Shown here: positions 25,395 through 36,477 of the stretch, one piece after another | How positions within the stretch are numbered: position 1 is the first letter of the stretch | Layout: the number at the start of each line of letters is the position of its first letter | Assembly: GCF_022387135.1 (NCBI RefSeq) | Contig: NZ_CP092462.1 | Coordinates: 1,426,001 to 1,490,000 of the forward strand | Direction of reading: 5' to 3' | Source of the DNA: Comamonas sp. B21-038 | GTDB lineage: Bacteria; Pseudomonadota; Gammaproteobacteria; Burkholderiales; Burkholderiaceae_C | Length of the DNA: 64,000 nucleotides | Program-made: the position numbers and the translations under genes | Notes under the pieces: model-generated | Databases searched by the model: none | Seen by the model: only the letters and a program-made list of their open reading frames with translations | What the model was told of the DNA's origin: nothing

Positions 25395-25994
25395 GTGAGC
25401 TTGCAAGAAACCACCCTACAAACGGTGAGCGGCCTGGGCTACGACTTGGTGGAGATCGAACGCTCTGCCAGCGGCCTTTTGCGCATCACCATCGACCTGC
25501 CTTGGAGTGCGGATGACGTCCGTCCGGAAGGCGTGCCAGAACAGTTTGTCACGGTGGAGGATTGCGAGAAAGTCACCCGCCAGCTGCAGTTTGCGCTGGA
25601 AGTCGATGGCGTGGAGTACAAGCGCCTCGAAGTGTCCTCGCCCGGTATCGACCGCCCATTGCGCCATGAGCAGGATTTCATCCGCTTCACCGGCGCGGTG
25701 GTGGACCTGACGCTGAAGGAGTCCATCGGTGCCGCTGCCGAAGGCACGACCATCAGCGCCAATCGCAAGAAGTTTCGCGGCACGCTCGAGCGTACCGAGG
25801 CCGGTGGCTGGCAGATCGTCTGGAGCGATGCGCCACCCGTCAAGCCTGGTGCCCGCGTGAGCAAGAAGCGCCCGCCCGCACCGCTGCAAAGCCTGGGCTT
25901 TACGCTCGATGAATTGCGTGAAGCGCGTCTGGCCCCCATCGTGAGCTTCAAGGGCAGGGCGGCGGCAGAGGCCGCCGACGATACCCAGGCCTGA
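25395..25994 (+). CDS. rimP: ribosome maturation factor RimP
   Basis: RimP helps mature the 30S subunit. The 199-residue protein starts from GTG 25395 with SLQETTLQTVSGLGYDLVEIERS. It contains TVEDCEKVTRQLQFALEVDG and the highly conserved YKRLEVSSPGIDRPLRHEQDFIRF region, here given in part. The C-terminal domain has the SH3-like KFRGTLE pattern. It is longer than E. coli RimP (about 150 residues) owing to an insert near residues 145-165 rich in Lys and Pro (ARVSKKRPPAP). It opens the operon with nusA and infB, as in most proteobacteria. The ribosome site is weak. Confidence 0.95.
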   Translation: MSLQETTLQTVSGLGYDLVEIERSASGLLRITIDLPWSADDVRPEGVPEQFVTVEDCEKVTRQLQFALEVDGVEYKRLEVSSPGIDRPLRHEQDFIRFTGAVVDLTLKESIGAAAEGTTISANRKKFRGTLERTEAGGWQIVWSDAPPVKPGARVSKKRPPAPLQSLGFTLDELREARLAPIVSFKGRAAAEAADDTQA

Positions 25995-26063
25995 TTGGCC
26001 CCGCACATGGTGGCGCTGCTGATGCTGCCTTCTGGTTAAAGATTGAAATAGGAGAGTCGTCGC

Positions 26064-27548
26064 ATGAATCGCGAATTGTTGATGCTGGTGGATGCCATCG
26101 CGCGCGAAAAGAACGTAGAGCGCGATGTGGTGTTTGGCGCCGTGGAATCTGCCCTGGCCCAGGCCACGAAAAAGCTGTATCCCGGCGAAGTGGATGTGCG
26201 TGTGGCTATCGATCTCGATACCGGCGATTACGACACTTTCCGCCGCTGGCTGGTGGTGCCCGATGATGCGGGCCTGCAAAACCCAGACGCCGAAGAAATG
26301 CTGATGGACGCGGTCGACCGCAAGGAAGATGTGCAGGTCGGCGATTACATCGAAGAGCAGATCGAATCCGTGCCTATCGGCCGTATCGGTGCGATGGCGG
26401 CCAAGCAGGTCATTTTGCAAAAGATCCGTGATGCCGAGCGCGAAATGCTGCTCAACGACTTCATGGCGCGCGGCGACAAGATCTTCAACGGCACCGTCAA
26501 ACGCATGGACAAAGGCGACATCATCGTCGAGTCCGGCCGCGTCGAAGGCCGCCTGAAGCGCGGTGAAATGATTCCGAAGGAAAATCTGCGCAATGGTGAC
26601 CGTGTCCGCGCCATGATCATGGACGTGGACCTGACCCTGCGCGGCGCGCCGATCCTGCTGTCGCGCTCTGCGCCCGAGTTCATGGTCGAGCTGTTCCGCA
26701 ACGAAGTGCCCGAAATCGAGCAAGGCCTGCTGGAGATCAAGAGCTGCGCCCGTGACCCGGGCAGCCGCGCCAAGATTGCCGTGCTGAGCCACGACAAGCG
26801 CATTGACCCGATCGGCACCTGCGTGGGTGTACGCGGCAGCCGCGTGAACGTGGTGACCAATGAGCTCGCCGGCGAGCGCGTGGACATCGTGCTGTGGTCC
26901 GAGGATCCCGCCCAGTTCGTCATCGGTGCACTGGCTCCGGCCAATGTGTCCTCGATCGTCGTGGACGAAGAAAAGCACGCCATGGATGTGGTGGTGGACG
27001 AGGAAAACCTCGCGATCGCCATCGGCCGTGGCGGTCAGAATGTGCGTCTTGCCTCCGATCTGACGGGGTGGAAGATCAACATCATGGACGCGGCCGAGTC
27101 GGCCCAGAAGCAGGAAGAGGAAACCAGCACTTCCCGCAAGCTGTTCATGGAAAAGCTGGATGTGGATGAGGAAATCGCTGACATCCTGATCGAAGAAGGT
27201 TTCTCCAGCCTGGAAGAAGTGGCCTATGTGCCACTGCAGGAAATGCTGGAAATCGAGAGCTTCGATGAAGAGACCGTCAATGAGCTGCGCACCCGTGCCA
27301 AGGATGCGCTGCTGACGATGGAAATTGTCCACGAAGAGAGTGTTGCCCGTGTTTCCCAAGAGTTGCGTGATCTGGAAGGGATGACGCCTGAGTTGGTAGC
27401 CCAGCTGGAAGCTGGTGGAATCCACACGCGTGACGACCTGGCCGATTTGGCCATTGATGAATTGACCGAGCTGACCGGACAGTCTGCCGATGACGCAAAA
27501 GCCTTGATCATGAAGGCCCGCGAACATTGGTTTGATGGACAGGAATAA
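26064..27548 (+). CDS. nusA: transcription termination/antitermination factor NusA
   Basis: A 494-residue RNA polymerase-associated factor. The N-terminal polymerase-binding domain starts [20 protein letters not shown]. The S1 domain follows (about 135-200, [23 protein letters not shown]), then two KH domains ([20 protein letters not shown] and [18 protein letters not shown]). The two C-terminal acidic repeats, about 360-490, contain [19 protein letters not shown] and [19 protein letters not shown]. All expected domains are present, including the repeats missing in some species. GGAGAG lies a few bases before the ATG. infB starts 23 bases after the stop. Confidence 0.97.
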   Translation: MNRELLMLVDAIAREKNVERDVVFGAVESALAQATKKLYPGEVDVRVAIDLDTGDYDTFRRWLVVPDDAGLQNPDAEEMLMDAVDRKEDVQVGDYIEEQIESVPIGRIGAMAAKQVILQKIRDAEREMLLNDFMARGDKIFNGTVKRMDKGDIIVESGRVEGRLKRGEMIPKENLRNGDRVRAMIMDVDLTLRGAPILLSRSAPEFMVELFRNEVPEIEQGLLEIKSCARDPGSRAKIAVLSHDKRIDPIGTCVGVRGSRVNVVTNELAGERVDIVLWSEDPAQFVIGALAPANVSSIVVDEEKHAMDVVVDEENLAIAIGRGGQNVRLASDLTGWKINIMDAAESAQKQEEETSTSRKLFMEKLDVDEEIADILIEEGFSSLEEVAYVPLQEMLEIESFDEETVNELRTRAKDALLTMEIVHEESVARVSQELRDLEGMTPELVAQLEAGGIHTRDDLADLAIDELTELTGQSADDAKALIMKAREHWFDGQE

Positions 27549-27571
27549 GGTCAGGAGGCACGGAACAAGAT

Positions 27572-30430
27572 ATGTCGAGTAATACTGTCGCCGAGTTCGC
27601 TGTTGAACTCAAGAAATCACCGGATACATTGCTGGAACAACTGCAAGCTGCGGGTGTGTCCAAGCAAAATGCATCCGATGCACTGACCGAATCGGACAAA
27701 CAAGCGCTGTTGTCCCATCTGCAGGCCGCCCACGGCGCTGCCGACCGCAAGAAGATCACATTGACCAAGAAATCTACCAGCGAGATCAAACAAGCCGACG
27801 CCACCGGCAGGGCACGCACCATCCAGGTGGAAGTGCGCAAGAAGCGTACCTTCGTCAAACGTGACGAGGTTGCCGAGCCCGATACCGAAGAAGCGCTCAA
27901 GCACGCCGAAGCCAAGCAAAAGGAAGCCGAACACAAGGCTGAGCTGGTCAAGCGCGAAGAGGAAGCCCGCCGCGAAGCTGAGCTGATCAGCAAGCAGGAA
28001 GCGGACCTGGTGCAGCAGCGTGCCGATCGCACCGAACGCGAAGACCGCGAGCGCAAGGAGCGCGAGGCCGAGGAGCGCGCCGCTGCCTATGTGGCCAAGA
28101 CGCAGGAGCGCAAGGCCCAGGAAGCTGCCGAGCAGGAAGAAGCGGCCCGCCGCCATGCCCAGGAGCTGGCTGCCCGCAACGAAGCGCAGGCTGAAGCCAA
28201 GAAAAAGGCTGAAGACGAATCCAAGGCCCGCGAGGCGGAGGAAACCGCGCGCGCTGTCGATCTGGACGAGCGCCGCCGCAAGGCCCTGGCCGAAGCGGAA
28301 GCCATTCGCGCGATGATGAATGCGCCCAAGAAGGTGCTGGTGGCCAAGAAGCCTTCGGAAGAGAAGAAGGATGTCAAGGCCGCTGATGCCAAGAAGGGCA
28401 CCTTGCACAAGCCTGCCACCACCGGGACTGGCGCTGCCAAGCCTGCCGCTGGCGCAGCGCCTGGCAACAAGGAAGTCAAGTCGGCCAAGCTGTCGTCGAG
28501 CTGGAGCAACCAGAACGACAGCAATGGCAAGAAGAAAGAGCTCAAGACCCGTGGAGATTCCTCGGGTGGCGTGGCTGGCCGTGGCAACAACTGGCGCTCC
28601 GGCCCCCGTGGCCGCCGTGGCAACGATCGCAACGACAACCGTGGCGCGCAATCGGCTGCGCCGGTGGAAGCGCGCGTGCTCGACGTCTATGTGCCCGAGA
28701 CCATTACCGTGTCCGAGCTGGCCCACAAGATGGCCATCAAGGCCTCCGAGGTGATCAAGTCGCTGATGAAGATGGGCCAGATGGTCACCATCAACCAGCC
28801 GCTGGACCAGGACACCGCGATGATCGTCGTGGAAGAAATGGGCCACAAGGCGCACATTGCTGCGCTGGATGATCCGGAAGCGTTCACCGCCGAAGAGGAA
28901 TCCCAGGCCGAATCCGAAGCGCTGCCACGCGCTCCGGTGGTGACCGTGATGGGTCACGTCGACCACGGCAAGACCTCGCTGCTGGACTACATCCGCCGCA
29001 GCAAGGTGGCTGCGGGCGAAGCCGGCGGCATTACGCAGCACATTGGTGCCTACCACGTGGAAACGCCACGCGGCATGATCACCTTCCTGGACACCCCCGG
29101 TCACGAGGCCTTCACGGCCATGCGTGCCCGTGGTGCACAATCGACCGACATCGTGATTCTGGTGGCCGCTGCCGACGACGGCGTGATGCCCCAGACCAAG
29201 GAAGCCATCAAGCACGCCAAGGCGGCTGGTGTTCCTATCGTGGTGGCCATCACCAAGGCGGACAAGCCCGATGCCAACCCCGAACGCGTCAAGCAGGAGC
29301 TGGTGGTCGAGCAAGTGGTGCCTGAAGAGTACGGTGGTGACTCGCCCTTCGTGGCCGTGTCGTCCAAGACCGGCCAAGGCATTGACGAGCTGCTCGAACA
29401 AGTGCTGCTGCAGGCCGAAGTGCTGGAACTCAAGGCACCGGTGGAAGCCAATGCCAAGGGTCTGGTGATCGAAGCCCAGCTGGACAAGGGCCGCGGCCCG
29501 GTGGCCACGGTGCTGGTGCAGTCCGGTACCCTGAAGGTCGGCGATATCGTGCTGGCAGGTCAAACCTATGGCCGCGTGCGCGCCATGGTCGACGAAGACG
29601 GCAAGGTCGCCAAGGAAGCGGGCCCATCGCTGCCCGTCGAAATCCAGGGTCTGTCGGATGTGCCGCAAGCCGGTGATGACTTCATGGTGCTGCCCGATGA
29701 GCGCCGCGCCCGTGAAATCGCCACCTACCGTGCAGGCAAGTTCCGCAACACCAAGCTGGCCAAGCAGCAAGCTGCCAAGCTGGAGAACATGTTCGCCGAA
29801 ATGGGTGCAGGCAACGTGCAATCGCTGCCGATCATCATCAAGGCCGACACCCAGGGTTCGCAGGAAGCATTGGCTGCCTCGTTGCTCAAGCTGTCGACCG
29901 ACGAAGTCAAGGTGCAGATGGTCTACACCGGCGTGGGTGGTATCAGCGAGTCGGATGTGAATCTGGCGCTGGCCTCCAAGGCGATCGTGATTGGTTTCAA
30001 CGTGCGTGCCGATGCGCAGGCGCGCAAGACCGCCGAGAGCAACGATGTCGATATCCGCTACTACAACATCATTTACGACGCTGTCGATGAGTTGAAGGCG
30101 GCCATGTCCGGCATGCTAGCTCCCGAGCAACGCGAAGAGATCATCGGTATGGCCGAGATCCGCACCGTGTTCGTGGCTTCGAAGATCGGTACCGTGGCAG
30201 GTTCGTACATCACCCAGGGTCACGTTACCCGCAATGCACACTTCCGTCTGCTGCGCGACAACGTGGTCATCTACACGGGTGAGATCGACTCGCTGCGCCG
30301 TATGAAGGACGACGTCAAGGAAGTCAAGGAAGGCTTCGAATGCGGTATCAAGCTCAAGAACTACAACGACATCAAAGAAGGTGATATGTTGGAAGTCTTT
30401 GAGATCAAGGAAATCGCTCGTACGCTGTAA
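27572..30430 (+). CDS. infB: translation initiation factor IF-2
   Basis: A 952-residue GTPase that brings fMet-tRNA to the 30S subunit. The N-terminal IF2_N module ([20 protein letters not shown]) is followed by a very charged Lys/Glu/Ala/Arg region (about 110-270), probably a long helix. A Gly/Asn/Arg-rich linker (about 325-365) and a second IF2_N-like unit ([20 protein letters not shown]) come next. G1 GHVDHGKT is at residues 461-468, G3 DTPGHEAF and G4 TKAD follow, then domains II to IV with [25 protein letters not shown] (27553-27558) lies 13 bases upstream, a long spacing. rbfA follows after six bases. Confidence 0.98.
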   Translation: MSSNTVAEFAVELKKSPDTLLEQLQAAGVSKQNASDALTESDKQALLSHLQAAHGAADRKKITLTKKSTSEIKQADATGRARTIQVEVRKKRTFVKRDEVAEPDTEEALKHAEAKQKEAEHKAELVKREEEARREAELISKQEADLVQQRADRTEREDRERKEREAEERAAAYVAKTQERKAQEAAEQEEAARRHAQELAARNEAQAEAKKKAEDESKAREAEETARAVDLDERRRKALAEAEAIRAMMNAPKKVLVAKKPSEEKKDVKAADAKKGTLHKPATTGTGAAKPAAGAAPGNKEVKSAKLSSSWSNQNDSNGKKKELKTRGDSSGGVAGRGNNWRSGPRGRRGNDRNDNRGAQSAAPVEARVLDVYVPETITVSELAHKMAIKASEVIKSLMKMGQMVTINQPLDQDTAMIVVEEMGHKAHIAALDDPEAFTAEEESQAESEALPRAPVVTVMGHVDHGKTSLLDYIRRSKVAAGEAGGITQHIGAYHVETPRGMITFLDTPGHEAFTAMRARGAQSTDIVILVAAADDGVMPQTKEAIKHAKAAGVPIVVAITKADKPDANPERVKQELVVEQVVPEEYGGDSPFVAVSSKTGQGIDELLEQVLLQAEVLELKAPVEANAKGLVIEAQLDKGRGPVATVLVQSGTLKVGDIVLAGQTYGRVRAMVDEDGKVAKEAGPSLPVEIQGLSDVPQAGDDFMVLPDERRAREIATYRAGKFRNTKLAKQQAAKLENMFAEMGAGNVQSLPIIIKADTQGSQEALAASLLKLSTDEVKVQMVYTGVGGISESDVNLALASKAIVIGFNVRADAQARKTAESNDVDIRYYNIIYDAVDELKAAMSGMLAPEQREEIIGMAEIRTVFVASKIGTVAGSYITQGHVTRNAHFRLLRDNVVIYTGEIDSLRRMKDDVKEVKEGFECGIKLKNYNDIKEGDMLEVFEIKEIARTL

Positions 30431-30436
30431 TTTCCG

Positions 30437-30814
30437 ATGGCAACTCGCAAGAAAACTGCTGCGCCCAACCGCAGCTTCAAAGTCTCCGACCAGATCCAGC
30501 GCGATCTGTCGGAGCTGATCGCCCGTGAGTTGAAGGACCCACGTGTGGGCATGGTGACCCTGCAAGCCGTTGAGGTGACGCCGGACTATGCCCACGCCAA
30601 GGTCTATTTCAGCTTGCTGATCGGTGACCCTGACCAGACCCAGGACGCATTGAACCAGGCTGCTGGCTTTTTGCGCAATGGCCTGTTCAAGCGCCTGCAC
30701 ATCCACACCGTGCCGACCTTGCATTTCATCTACGACCGCACCACCGAGCGTGCAGCCGACATGAATGCCTTGATCGCCAAGGCAGTGGCATCGCGCGGTC
30801 CCGAGGAAGGCTGA
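30437..30814 (+). CDS. rbfA: 30S ribosome-binding factor RbfA
   Basis: A 125-residue KH-type protein that binds the 16S rRNA 5' helix during late 30S assembly and cold shock. Visible features are [40 protein letters not shown] and the C-terminal [20 protein letters not shown]. It sits six bases after infB and four before truB, so the three are co-translated. The basic N-terminus ([12 protein letters not shown]) is usual in betaproteobacteria. Confidence 0.96.
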   Translation: MATRKKTAAPNRSFKVSDQIQRDLSELIARELKDPRVGMVTLQAVEVTPDYAHAKVYFSLLIGDPDQTQDALNQAAGFLRNGLFKRLHIHTVPTLHFIYDRTTERAADMNALIAKAVASRGPEEG

Positions 30815-30818
30815 CCCG

Positions 30819-31811
30819 ATGAATGCCTCTCGCACACGGGTGCAGCGGCGCCCTGTGCACGGGGTGTTTCTGCTTGATAAACCCATTGGCCTGTCCAGCA
30901 ACGACGCTTTGCAAAAAGTGAAGTGGCTGCTGCGCGCCGAAAAAGCGGGCCATACCGGCACGCTCGACCCTTTGGCCACCGGTGTGCTGCCGCTGTGTTT
31001 TGGCGCGGCCACCAAGTTCAGCCAATTGCAGCTCGATGCCCCCAAGACCTATGAGGCCCTGGTGCACCTGGGCGCCACCACCACCACCGGCGATGCCGAG
31101 GGAGAGGTGCTGCAGACCTGGAAGGTGGACACACAGGCGCTGAGCTCCGAAAACCTGGCTGCTGTGGCGGCCCGGTTCACCGGACCCATCAGCCAGGTGC
31201 CGCCGATGTACAGCGCGCTCAAGCGCGATGGCAAGGCCCTCTACGAATATGCCCGTGCCGGCATCACGCTCGAGCGTGAGCCGCGCGCCGTGACCATCTT
31301 GCATCTGACGCTCTCCCGCGTTGAAGAAGAGCAGGCGTATGTCGCGCTCAAGATGACGGTGCGCTGCAGCAAGGGCACCTATGTGCGTACGCTGGCCGAG
31401 GATATTGGCCAGGCGCTTGGCTATGGCGCGCATCTGCGCAGCCTGCGCCGCATAGAGACCGGCGGGATCGACCTGTCCCGCTGCATCAGCCTGCAAACCC
31501 TGGAAGCGACGCCCGACGCCGAGCGCCTGCAGACCGTGTTGCCCGTCGACACGTTGCTTGCAGCGCACACCCGTGTCACGCTCGATGGTGATAATGCAGG
31601 CAGATTTTTGTCCGGCTTGCGCCGGCGGGGTGAATGGGCCGATGCCGATGCAGTGGCCGTTTATGGAGAAGAGCCTCCTGCGCTTTTGGGTGTGGCACAC
31701 ATCCGGGCGCGCGAGCTCATTCCCGACCGCCTCCTGAGCCCCGTCGAGATTCAACAAATTTTGGAAGGAACGCCGCGCCCACAAGCCAGCGGCATTTTGG
31801 AAACATCATGA
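30819..31811 (+). CDS. truB: tRNA pseudouridine(55) synthase TruB
   Basis: This 330-residue enzyme makes pseudouridine 55 in the T-loop of tRNAs. [19 protein letters not shown] is the N-terminal motif, and the catalytic Asp50 lies in [52 protein letters not shown] and [13 protein letters not shown] follow in order. The C-terminal PUA-like part has [15 protein letters not shown]. The stop overlaps the typA start (ATGA). Length and motifs are normal. Confidence 0.97.
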   Translation: MNASRTRVQRRPVHGVFLLDKPIGLSSNDALQKVKWLLRAEKAGHTGTLDPLATGVLPLCFGAATKFSQLQLDAPKTYEALVHLGATTTTGDAEGEVLQTWKVDTQALSSENLAAVAARFTGPISQVPPMYSALKRDGKALYEYARAGITLEREPRAVTILHLTLSRVEEEQAYVALKMTVRCSKGTYVRTLAEDIGQALGYGAHLRSLRRIETGGIDLSRCISLQTLEATPDAERLQTVLPVDTLLAAHTRVTLDGDNAGRFLSGLRRRGEWADADAVAVYGEEPPALLGVAHIRARELIPDRLLSPVEIQQILEGTPRPQASGILETS

Positions 31812-33637
31812 GCAAACAAATCCGCAATATTGCGATCATCGCCCACGTTGACCATGGCAAGACGACCATGGTGGACCAGCTGCTGCGCCAGTCTGGTACC
31901 TTCGCCGAACACGAAAAAGTCGTGGACACCGTGATGGACAACCACGCCATCGAGCGTGAGCGCGGCATTACCATTCTGGCCAAGAACTGCGCCGTGTCCT
32001 GGAACGGCACCCACATCAACATTCTCGATACCCCCGGTCACGCGGACTTCGGTGGTGAAGTGGAACGCGCGCTGTCCATGGTGGACGGTGTGGTGCTGCT
32101 GATCGACGCGCAAGAAGGCCCCATGCCCCAAACGCGTTTCGTGACCAAGAAGGCACTGGCCCTGGGCCTCAAGCCCATCGTCGTGGTGAACAAGGTCGAC
32201 AAGCCCGGTGCCAACCCCGACAAGGTCGTCAACGCTGCGTTCGACCTGTTCGACAAGCTGGGCGCGACCGATGAACAGCTGGACTTCCCCGTGGTATACG
32301 CCTCGGGCATCAACGGCTGGTCGTCGAAGGAAGAAGGCGAGCCAGGCGCGCAATGGGGTCCCGACATGTCGGCCCTGTTCGAAACCATTCTGGAACACGT
32401 GCCATCGGTGCAAGGCGATGCGACTGCACCGCTGCAGATGCAAGTCTCCGCACTGGACTACTCCACCTTCGTGGGCCGTATTGGCGTGGGCCGTATCACC
32501 CAGGGCACGCTCAAGCCCGGTCAGCAAGTGGCCGTGATGGCCGGCCTGGACGGCAAGAGCTACACCGGCAAGATCAACCAGGTCCACACCTTCCAAGGTA
32601 TTGACCGCGTGCAGGCAACCGAAGCTGGTCCTTCCGAGATCGTGCTGATCAGCGGTATCGAAAACATCGGTATCGGTGAAACCGTTACCGACCCGGCCAA
32701 TCCACAGCCTCTGCCGATGCTGAAGATTGACGAGCCTACGCTGACGATGAACTTCTGCGTGAACACCTCGCCACTGGCAGGTCGTGAAGGCAAGTACGTG
32801 ACCAGCCGCCAGATCTGGGACCGCCTGCAAAAGGAACTGCGCTCCAACGTGGCCCTGCGCGTCAAGGAAACCGACGAAGACGGTATCTTTGAAGTGGCTG
32901 GCCGTGGTGAACTGCACCTGACCATTCTGCTGGAAGAAATGCGCCGCGAAGGCTATGAGCTGGCCGTGTCCAAGCCACGCGTCGTGATGCAGATGATCGA
33001 CGGCGTCAAGCACGAGCCTATCGAGCTGGTGACGGCCGACATCGAAGAAGGCCACCAAGGCGGCGTGATGCAAGCGCTGGGCGAGCGCAAGGGCGAGCTG
33101 GTGAACATGGAACCCGATGGCCGCGGCCGCGTCCGTCTGGAATACCGCATTCCGGCCCGTGGCCTGATCGGTTTCACCAACGAATTCCTGAACCTGACCC
33201 GTGGTTCCGGCCTGATCGCCAACATCTTCGACAGCTACGAGCCGCACAAGGGCGAAATCGGCGGCCGCAAGAATGGCGTGCTGATCTCGATGGACGACGG
33301 TGAAATCTTCACCTACGCGCTGGGCAAGCTGGACGACCGTGGCCGCATGTTCGTCAAGCCCAACGACCCCGTGTACGAAGGCATGATCGTTGGTATCCAC
33401 AGCCGTGACAACGACCTGGTCGTGAACGCCACCCGTACCAAGCAGCTGACCAACTTCCGCGTGAGCGGCAAGGAAGACGCGATCAAGATCACGCCTCCTA
33501 TCGAGCTGTCGCTGGAATACGGTGTCGAGTTCATCGAAGAAGACGAACTGCTGGAAATCACCCCCACCAGCCTGCGCGTGCGCAAGCGCCACCTGAAGGA
33601 ACACGACCGCAAGCGCGCATCGCGCGAAAACGCATAA
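31808..33637 (+). CDS. typA: ribosome-associated translational GTPase TypA/BipA
   Basis: A 609-residue EF-G-like GTPase needed for ribosome assembly and growth under stress such as low temperature. G1 [15 protein letters not shown] starts near residue 11; [12 protein letters not shown] is the G2/switch region, [17 protein letters not shown]3 and [14 protein letters not shown]4. The family-specific C-terminal domain includes [20 protein letters not shown] and the closing [15 protein letters not shown]. The start overlaps the truB stop, with TTGGAA upstream as a weak ribosome site. An intrinsic terminator follows the gene and closes the operon. Confidence 0.97.
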   Translation: MSKQIRNIAIIAHVDHGKTTMVDQLLRQSGTFAEHEKVVDTVMDNHAIERERGITILAKNCAVSWNGTHINILDTPGHADFGGEVERALSMVDGVVLLIDAQEGPMPQTRFVTKKALALGLKPIVVVNKVDKPGANPDKVVNAAFDLFDKLGATDEQLDFPVVYASGINGWSSKEEGEPGAQWGPDMSALFETILEHVPSVQGDATAPLQMQVSALDYSTFVGRIGVGRITQGTLKPGQQVAVMAGLDGKSYTGKINQVHTFQGIDRVQATEAGPSEIVLISGIENIGIGETVTDPANPQPLPMLKIDEPTLTMNFCVNTSPLAGREGKYVTSRQIWDRLQKELRSNVALRVKETDEDGIFEVAGRGELHLTILLEEMRREGYELAVSKPRVVMQMIDGVKHEPIELVTADIEEGHQGGVMQALGERKGELVNMEPDGRGRVRLEYRIPARGLIGFTNEFLNLTRGSGLIANIFDSYEPHKGEIGGRKNGVLISMDDGEIFTYALGKLDDRGRMFVKPNDPVYEGMIVGIHSRDNDLVVNATRTKQLTNFRVSGKEDAIKITPPIELSLEYGVEFIEEDELLEITPTSLRVRKRHLKEHDRKRASRENA

Positions 33638-33666
33638 CCTGCGTTGCGACGTGATCCCACACCAGC

Positions 33667-33691
33667 AAAGGCCGCATCTGCGGCCTTTTTT
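33667..33691 (+). terminator. intrinsic terminator of the rimP-typA operon
   Basis: AAAGGCCGCA, a TC-centred loop, TGCGGCC and T6. The A-rich left arm lets it also serve the convergent LysR gene. Confidence 0.88.
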
Positions 33692-33705
33692 GCGTATTGG
33701 AGGCG

Positions 33706-34602
33706 TCAGCCCGTAGGCTGGAGCTTGAGCAGCAGTTCCTTCAAACGCTGCGCCGTGGCCACCGGCTGGCGCTGGTTCAACGCCAGCGCAATGCCGATCT
33801 GGGGCAGGTGCTGGGTGTCGGTCAGTTCGCGGAAGACGACGCCTGGCGTGGCGGCCTTGGCGACGACGGCAGGCACCAAGGCCACGCCCAGGCCCGCGCC
33901 CACCAGGCTCACCAAGGTCTGTGCCTGCACGGCATGCTGCTTGATCTGCGGCATGAAGCCGGCGTTCTGGCAGGCCAGCACCACCAGCGCATGCAGGCCT
34001 GGCACCTCGCTGGGGCGGTAGTTCACAAAGGGTTGGTCGGCCAGGTCGATCAGTTGCAGACGGTCCTTGATCTGCAGCGGGTTGCCAGCGGGCAGCGCGG
34101 CAATCAGGCGGTCGGGCTCGACCGGGGTGATGGACAGCTCGGTGGCCTGTGTCACCGGGTAGCGCAGCAAGCCGGCATCGAAATCGCCGCTGGCGACCTG
34201 GGCGCAAATCTCACGCGTGGTCGATTCCGTCAGCACCAGGTCGATCGCAGGGTAGGCGGCCCGGAAGGCCTGCACCAGTTTGGGAATCAGCGAGAACGTG
34301 GCCGAGCCGATAAAGCCGATGTGCAGGCGCCCCAGCTCGCCGCTGGCAGTGGCCTGTGATACCGCCTGCACCTGGCGCGCATGGTAGAGCGCGAGCTTGG
34401 CGCTCTCCAGCGCAGCCCGGCCCGCGCCCGACAGCACGGTGCCGCGCCGGTCACGCTCGAACAGCTGCACGCCCAGGTCGTCTTCGAGCTTGCGGATCGA
34501 CTGCGACAGCGGCGGCTGCGACATATGCAGCTGCTCGGCCGCCTGGCGGTAGTTCAGGGTGTGCGCCAGGGTGACAAAGTGGCGCAGTTGGCGCAAGTCC
34601 AT
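33706..34602 (-). CDS. LysR family transcriptional regulator
   Basis: A 298-residue regulator. The N-terminal winged helix reads MDLRQLRHFVTLAHTLNYRQ and AAEQLHMSQPPLSQSIRKLE, with DDLGVQLFERDRRG at the wing. The C-terminal sensor domain has LHIGFIGSATFSLIPKLV and GLGVALVPAVVAK, the usual periplasmic-binding-protein fold. The start is ATG 34602 with GGAGA just before it, and it diverges from the CoA-transferase gene across 106 bases. It most likely controls the acyl-CoA cluster at 34709-39676 in response to a substrate or intermediate. A T-N11-A box must lie in the shared gap, but I could not single one out. Confidence 0.9.
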   Translation of the reverse strand: MDLRQLRHFVTLAHTLNYRQAAEQLHMSQPPLSQSIRKLEDDLGVQLFERDRRGTVLSGAGRAALESAKLALYHARQVQAVSQATASGELGRLHIGFIGSATFSLIPKLVQAFRAAYPAIDLVLTESTTREICAQVASGDFDAGLLRYPVTQATELSITPVEPDRLIAALPAGNPLQIKDRLQLIDLADQPFVNYRPSEVPGLHALVVLACQNAGFMPQIKQHAVQAQTLVSLVGAGLGVALVPAVVAKAATPGVVFRELTDTQHLPQIGIALALNQRQPVATAQRLKELLLKLQPTG

Positions 34603-34708
34603 TGATATCTCCTGTGTATCAGTACCTGTCAATTGCGACATAGACACAGTTGTGAAACATATCAAATAATGCCATTCATCGCTATCACCACAAAGACGGA
34701 GACAAGCC

Positions 34709-35911
34709 TTGAGTGCATTGACAGGCCTGCGGGTGCTGGACCTATCCAGCGTGATTTTCGGGCCGCTGGCCAGCCAGGTGCTGGCCGATTACGGCGCCGA
34801 GGTGATCAAGATCGAGCCGCCCGGCGGCGACTCCACGCGCTACACCGGGCCGGCTGCCGAGGCCGGCATGTCGGCGCTGTTCATGGGCTCCAACCGCAGC
34901 AAGAAAAGCGTGGTGCTGGACCTGAAGGCGCCCGAGGCCCAGGAGGCGCTGCATGCGCTGCTCAAGACCACCGATGTCTTCATGCACAGCATGCGCCCGC
35001 AAAAACTGGCCAAGCTGGGGCTGGACCCGGTGCGGCTGCGCAGCCAGTACCCGCGCCTGGTCTACGTGGGCCTGCATGGCTTTGGTGAAGATGGCCCCTA
35101 TGCCGGCCTGCCCGCCTATGACGATGTGATCCAGGGCATGAGTGGCCTGGCCGACTTGATGGAGCGCCAGACTGGCGAGGCCCGCTACCTGCCGACCATT
35201 GCCGCTGACAAGACCTGTGGCCTGGTGGCAGCGCATGCGGTGATGGCGGCCCTGTTCCAGCGTGAACGCACCGGAGAGGGCAGCTTTGTCGAGGTGCCGA
35301 TGTACGAGACCATGGTGGGCTTCAACCTGGTCGAGCATTTCTACGGCATGCATTTTGAGCCGGCACTCAGCGGCGCCGGCTACCCGCGCGTGATGGCGCC
35401 CTGGCGCAAGCCCTATAAAACCCTGGATGGCCATGTCTGCATGATGCCCTACACCGATGGCCACTGGCGCCGCTTCTTCGCCGCCGTGGGCCAGCCAGAG
35501 CTGGCGCAGGACGAGCGCTTTGCCACCCAGGCCCAGCGCACGCGCCATATCGCGACCTTGCTGGAAATTATGAGCAGCTATGTCGCGCAAAAGGACACCG
35601 CCTACTGGCTGCAGACCTGCGAGGCGCTGGAGATCCCCGCCGCCCCCGTCGCGCGCATGGACGACCTGCCGCGCGACCCGCACCTGCAGGCCACCGGCTT
35701 TTTTGTCGAAAAGCACGATCCCGCCATGGGCACGGTGCGTTTTCCGCGCTCCTCGGTGCGCATCGATGGGGCGCAGGCGCCCATCGGCATGCCACCGCGC
35801 CTGGGTGAGCACACGCAGCAGCTGCTGCGCGAGGCCGGGTGGGGCGATGCCCGCATTGCCGCCTTGCAGCCCCCCGTGGCTGATGAACCGCTGAAAGAAA
35901 AAACGCCATGA
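34709..35911 (+). CDS. CaiB/BaiF family CoA-transferase (class III)
   Basis: A 400-residue enzyme that moves CoA between carboxylic acids. Family features are LRVLDLSSVIFGPLASQVLA, DYGAEVIKIEPPGGDSTR, MGSNRSKKSVVLDLK, HGFGEDGPYAGLPAYDDVIQ with the catalytic Asp expected in this part, and GEGSFVEVPMYETM. The start is TTG 34709, supported by GGAG (34698-34701) seven bases before it and by the family-typical opening SALTGLRVLDLSS. It is the first gene of a cluster with a MaoC-like hydratase, a Bug receptor and two acyl-CoA dehydrogenases, and would activate the imported acid. The substrate is unknown. Confidence 0.9.
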   Translation: MSALTGLRVLDLSSVIFGPLASQVLADYGAEVIKIEPPGGDSTRYTGPAAEAGMSALFMGSNRSKKSVVLDLKAPEAQEALHALLKTTDVFMHSMRPQKLAKLGLDPVRLRSQYPRLVYVGLHGFGEDGPYAGLPAYDDVIQGMSGLADLMERQTGEARYLPTIAADKTCGLVAAHAVMAALFQRERTGEGSFVEVPMYETMVGFNLVEHFYGMHFEPALSGAGYPRVMAPWRKPYKTLDGHVCMMPYTDGHWRRFFAAVGQPELAQDERFATQAQRTRHIATLLEIMSSYVAQKDTAYWLQTCEALEIPAAPVARMDDLPRDPHLQATGFFVEKHDPAMGTVRFPRSSVRIDGAQAPIGMPPRLGEHTQQLLREAGWGDARIAALQPPVADEPLKEKTP

Positions 35912-36411
35912 CCGCCCCTAACTGGATTTCTTCCACCGAGAACCGCGCCGCCACGCTGGCCGGCACCGCACGCATGGGCCAGGGCTTTGTCTGGCAGGAC
36001 CTGCAGGTCGGCCAGCAGCTGCGCACCTTTCGCCGCACGGTGACGGAGACCGACCTGGTCAACTTCATCAACACCACCGGCATGCTTGAAGCCATCTTTA
36101 TCGAGGACGGCTACGACGGCGGCGCGATCCGGGGCCGGCCGGTACCCGGTGCGCTCACCTACACCTTGATCGAAGGCTTCATCCTGCAAAGCATGATCCA
36201 GGGCACGGGCCTGGCCATGCTGGAGCTGCACCAGAAGATTCTGGGCCCGGTGTTGGTCGGCGACACGATCGAGGCGCTGGTGGAGGTAACCGGTATCCAG
36301 CCCACCAGCAAAGGCGGCCGGGCGGTGGTGACCTCGCGCATCGAGGTCTATAACCAGCGCCAGGAGCAGGTGATGGTCTACACCGCCGTGCGCCTGCTGG
36401 CCGGGCGCTAG
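35908..36411 (+). CDS. MaoC-like hot-dog fold dehydratase
   Basis: A 167-residue single hot-dog domain of the MaoC/FAS1 type. The opening WQDLQVGQQLRTFRRTVTETDLVNF is characteristic, and a GRPVPGALTYTLIEGFI helix and VGDTIEALVEVTGIQPT follow. Such enzymes hydrate 2-enoyl-CoA (R-specific) or mesaconyl-type CoA. Here the likely role is to hydrate the enoyl-CoA made by the neighbouring dehydrogenases. The classical D-x4-H catalytic dyad is not obvious: the helix carries NTTGMLEAIFIEDGYDGG instead. A thioesterase-like role cannot be excluded. The start overlaps the CoA-transferase stop (ATGA). Confidence 0.78.
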   Translation: MTAPNWISSTENRAATLAGTARMGQGFVWQDLQVGQQLRTFRRTVTETDLVNFINTTGMLEAIFIEDGYDGGAIRGRPVPGALTYTLIEGFILQSMIQGTGLAMLELHQKILGPVLVGDTIEALVEVTGIQPTSKGGRAVVTSRIEVYNQRQEQVMVYTAVRLLAGR

Positions 36412-36477
36412 CGCGGCCTTCCGGTGGGTGGCCACCATGGCCTGGGTCAGATGAGAGAACCAATACAGGAGACAAAG

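Noticed and set aside
27617..29821. 734-codon minus-strand frame opposite infB
   Set aside because: Antisense to a fully conserved IF-2 gene; composition is that of a shadow frame.
31751..34207. 818-codon minus-strand frame opposite typA
   Set aside because: Overlaps conserved typA and the LysR gene; no recognisable domain.
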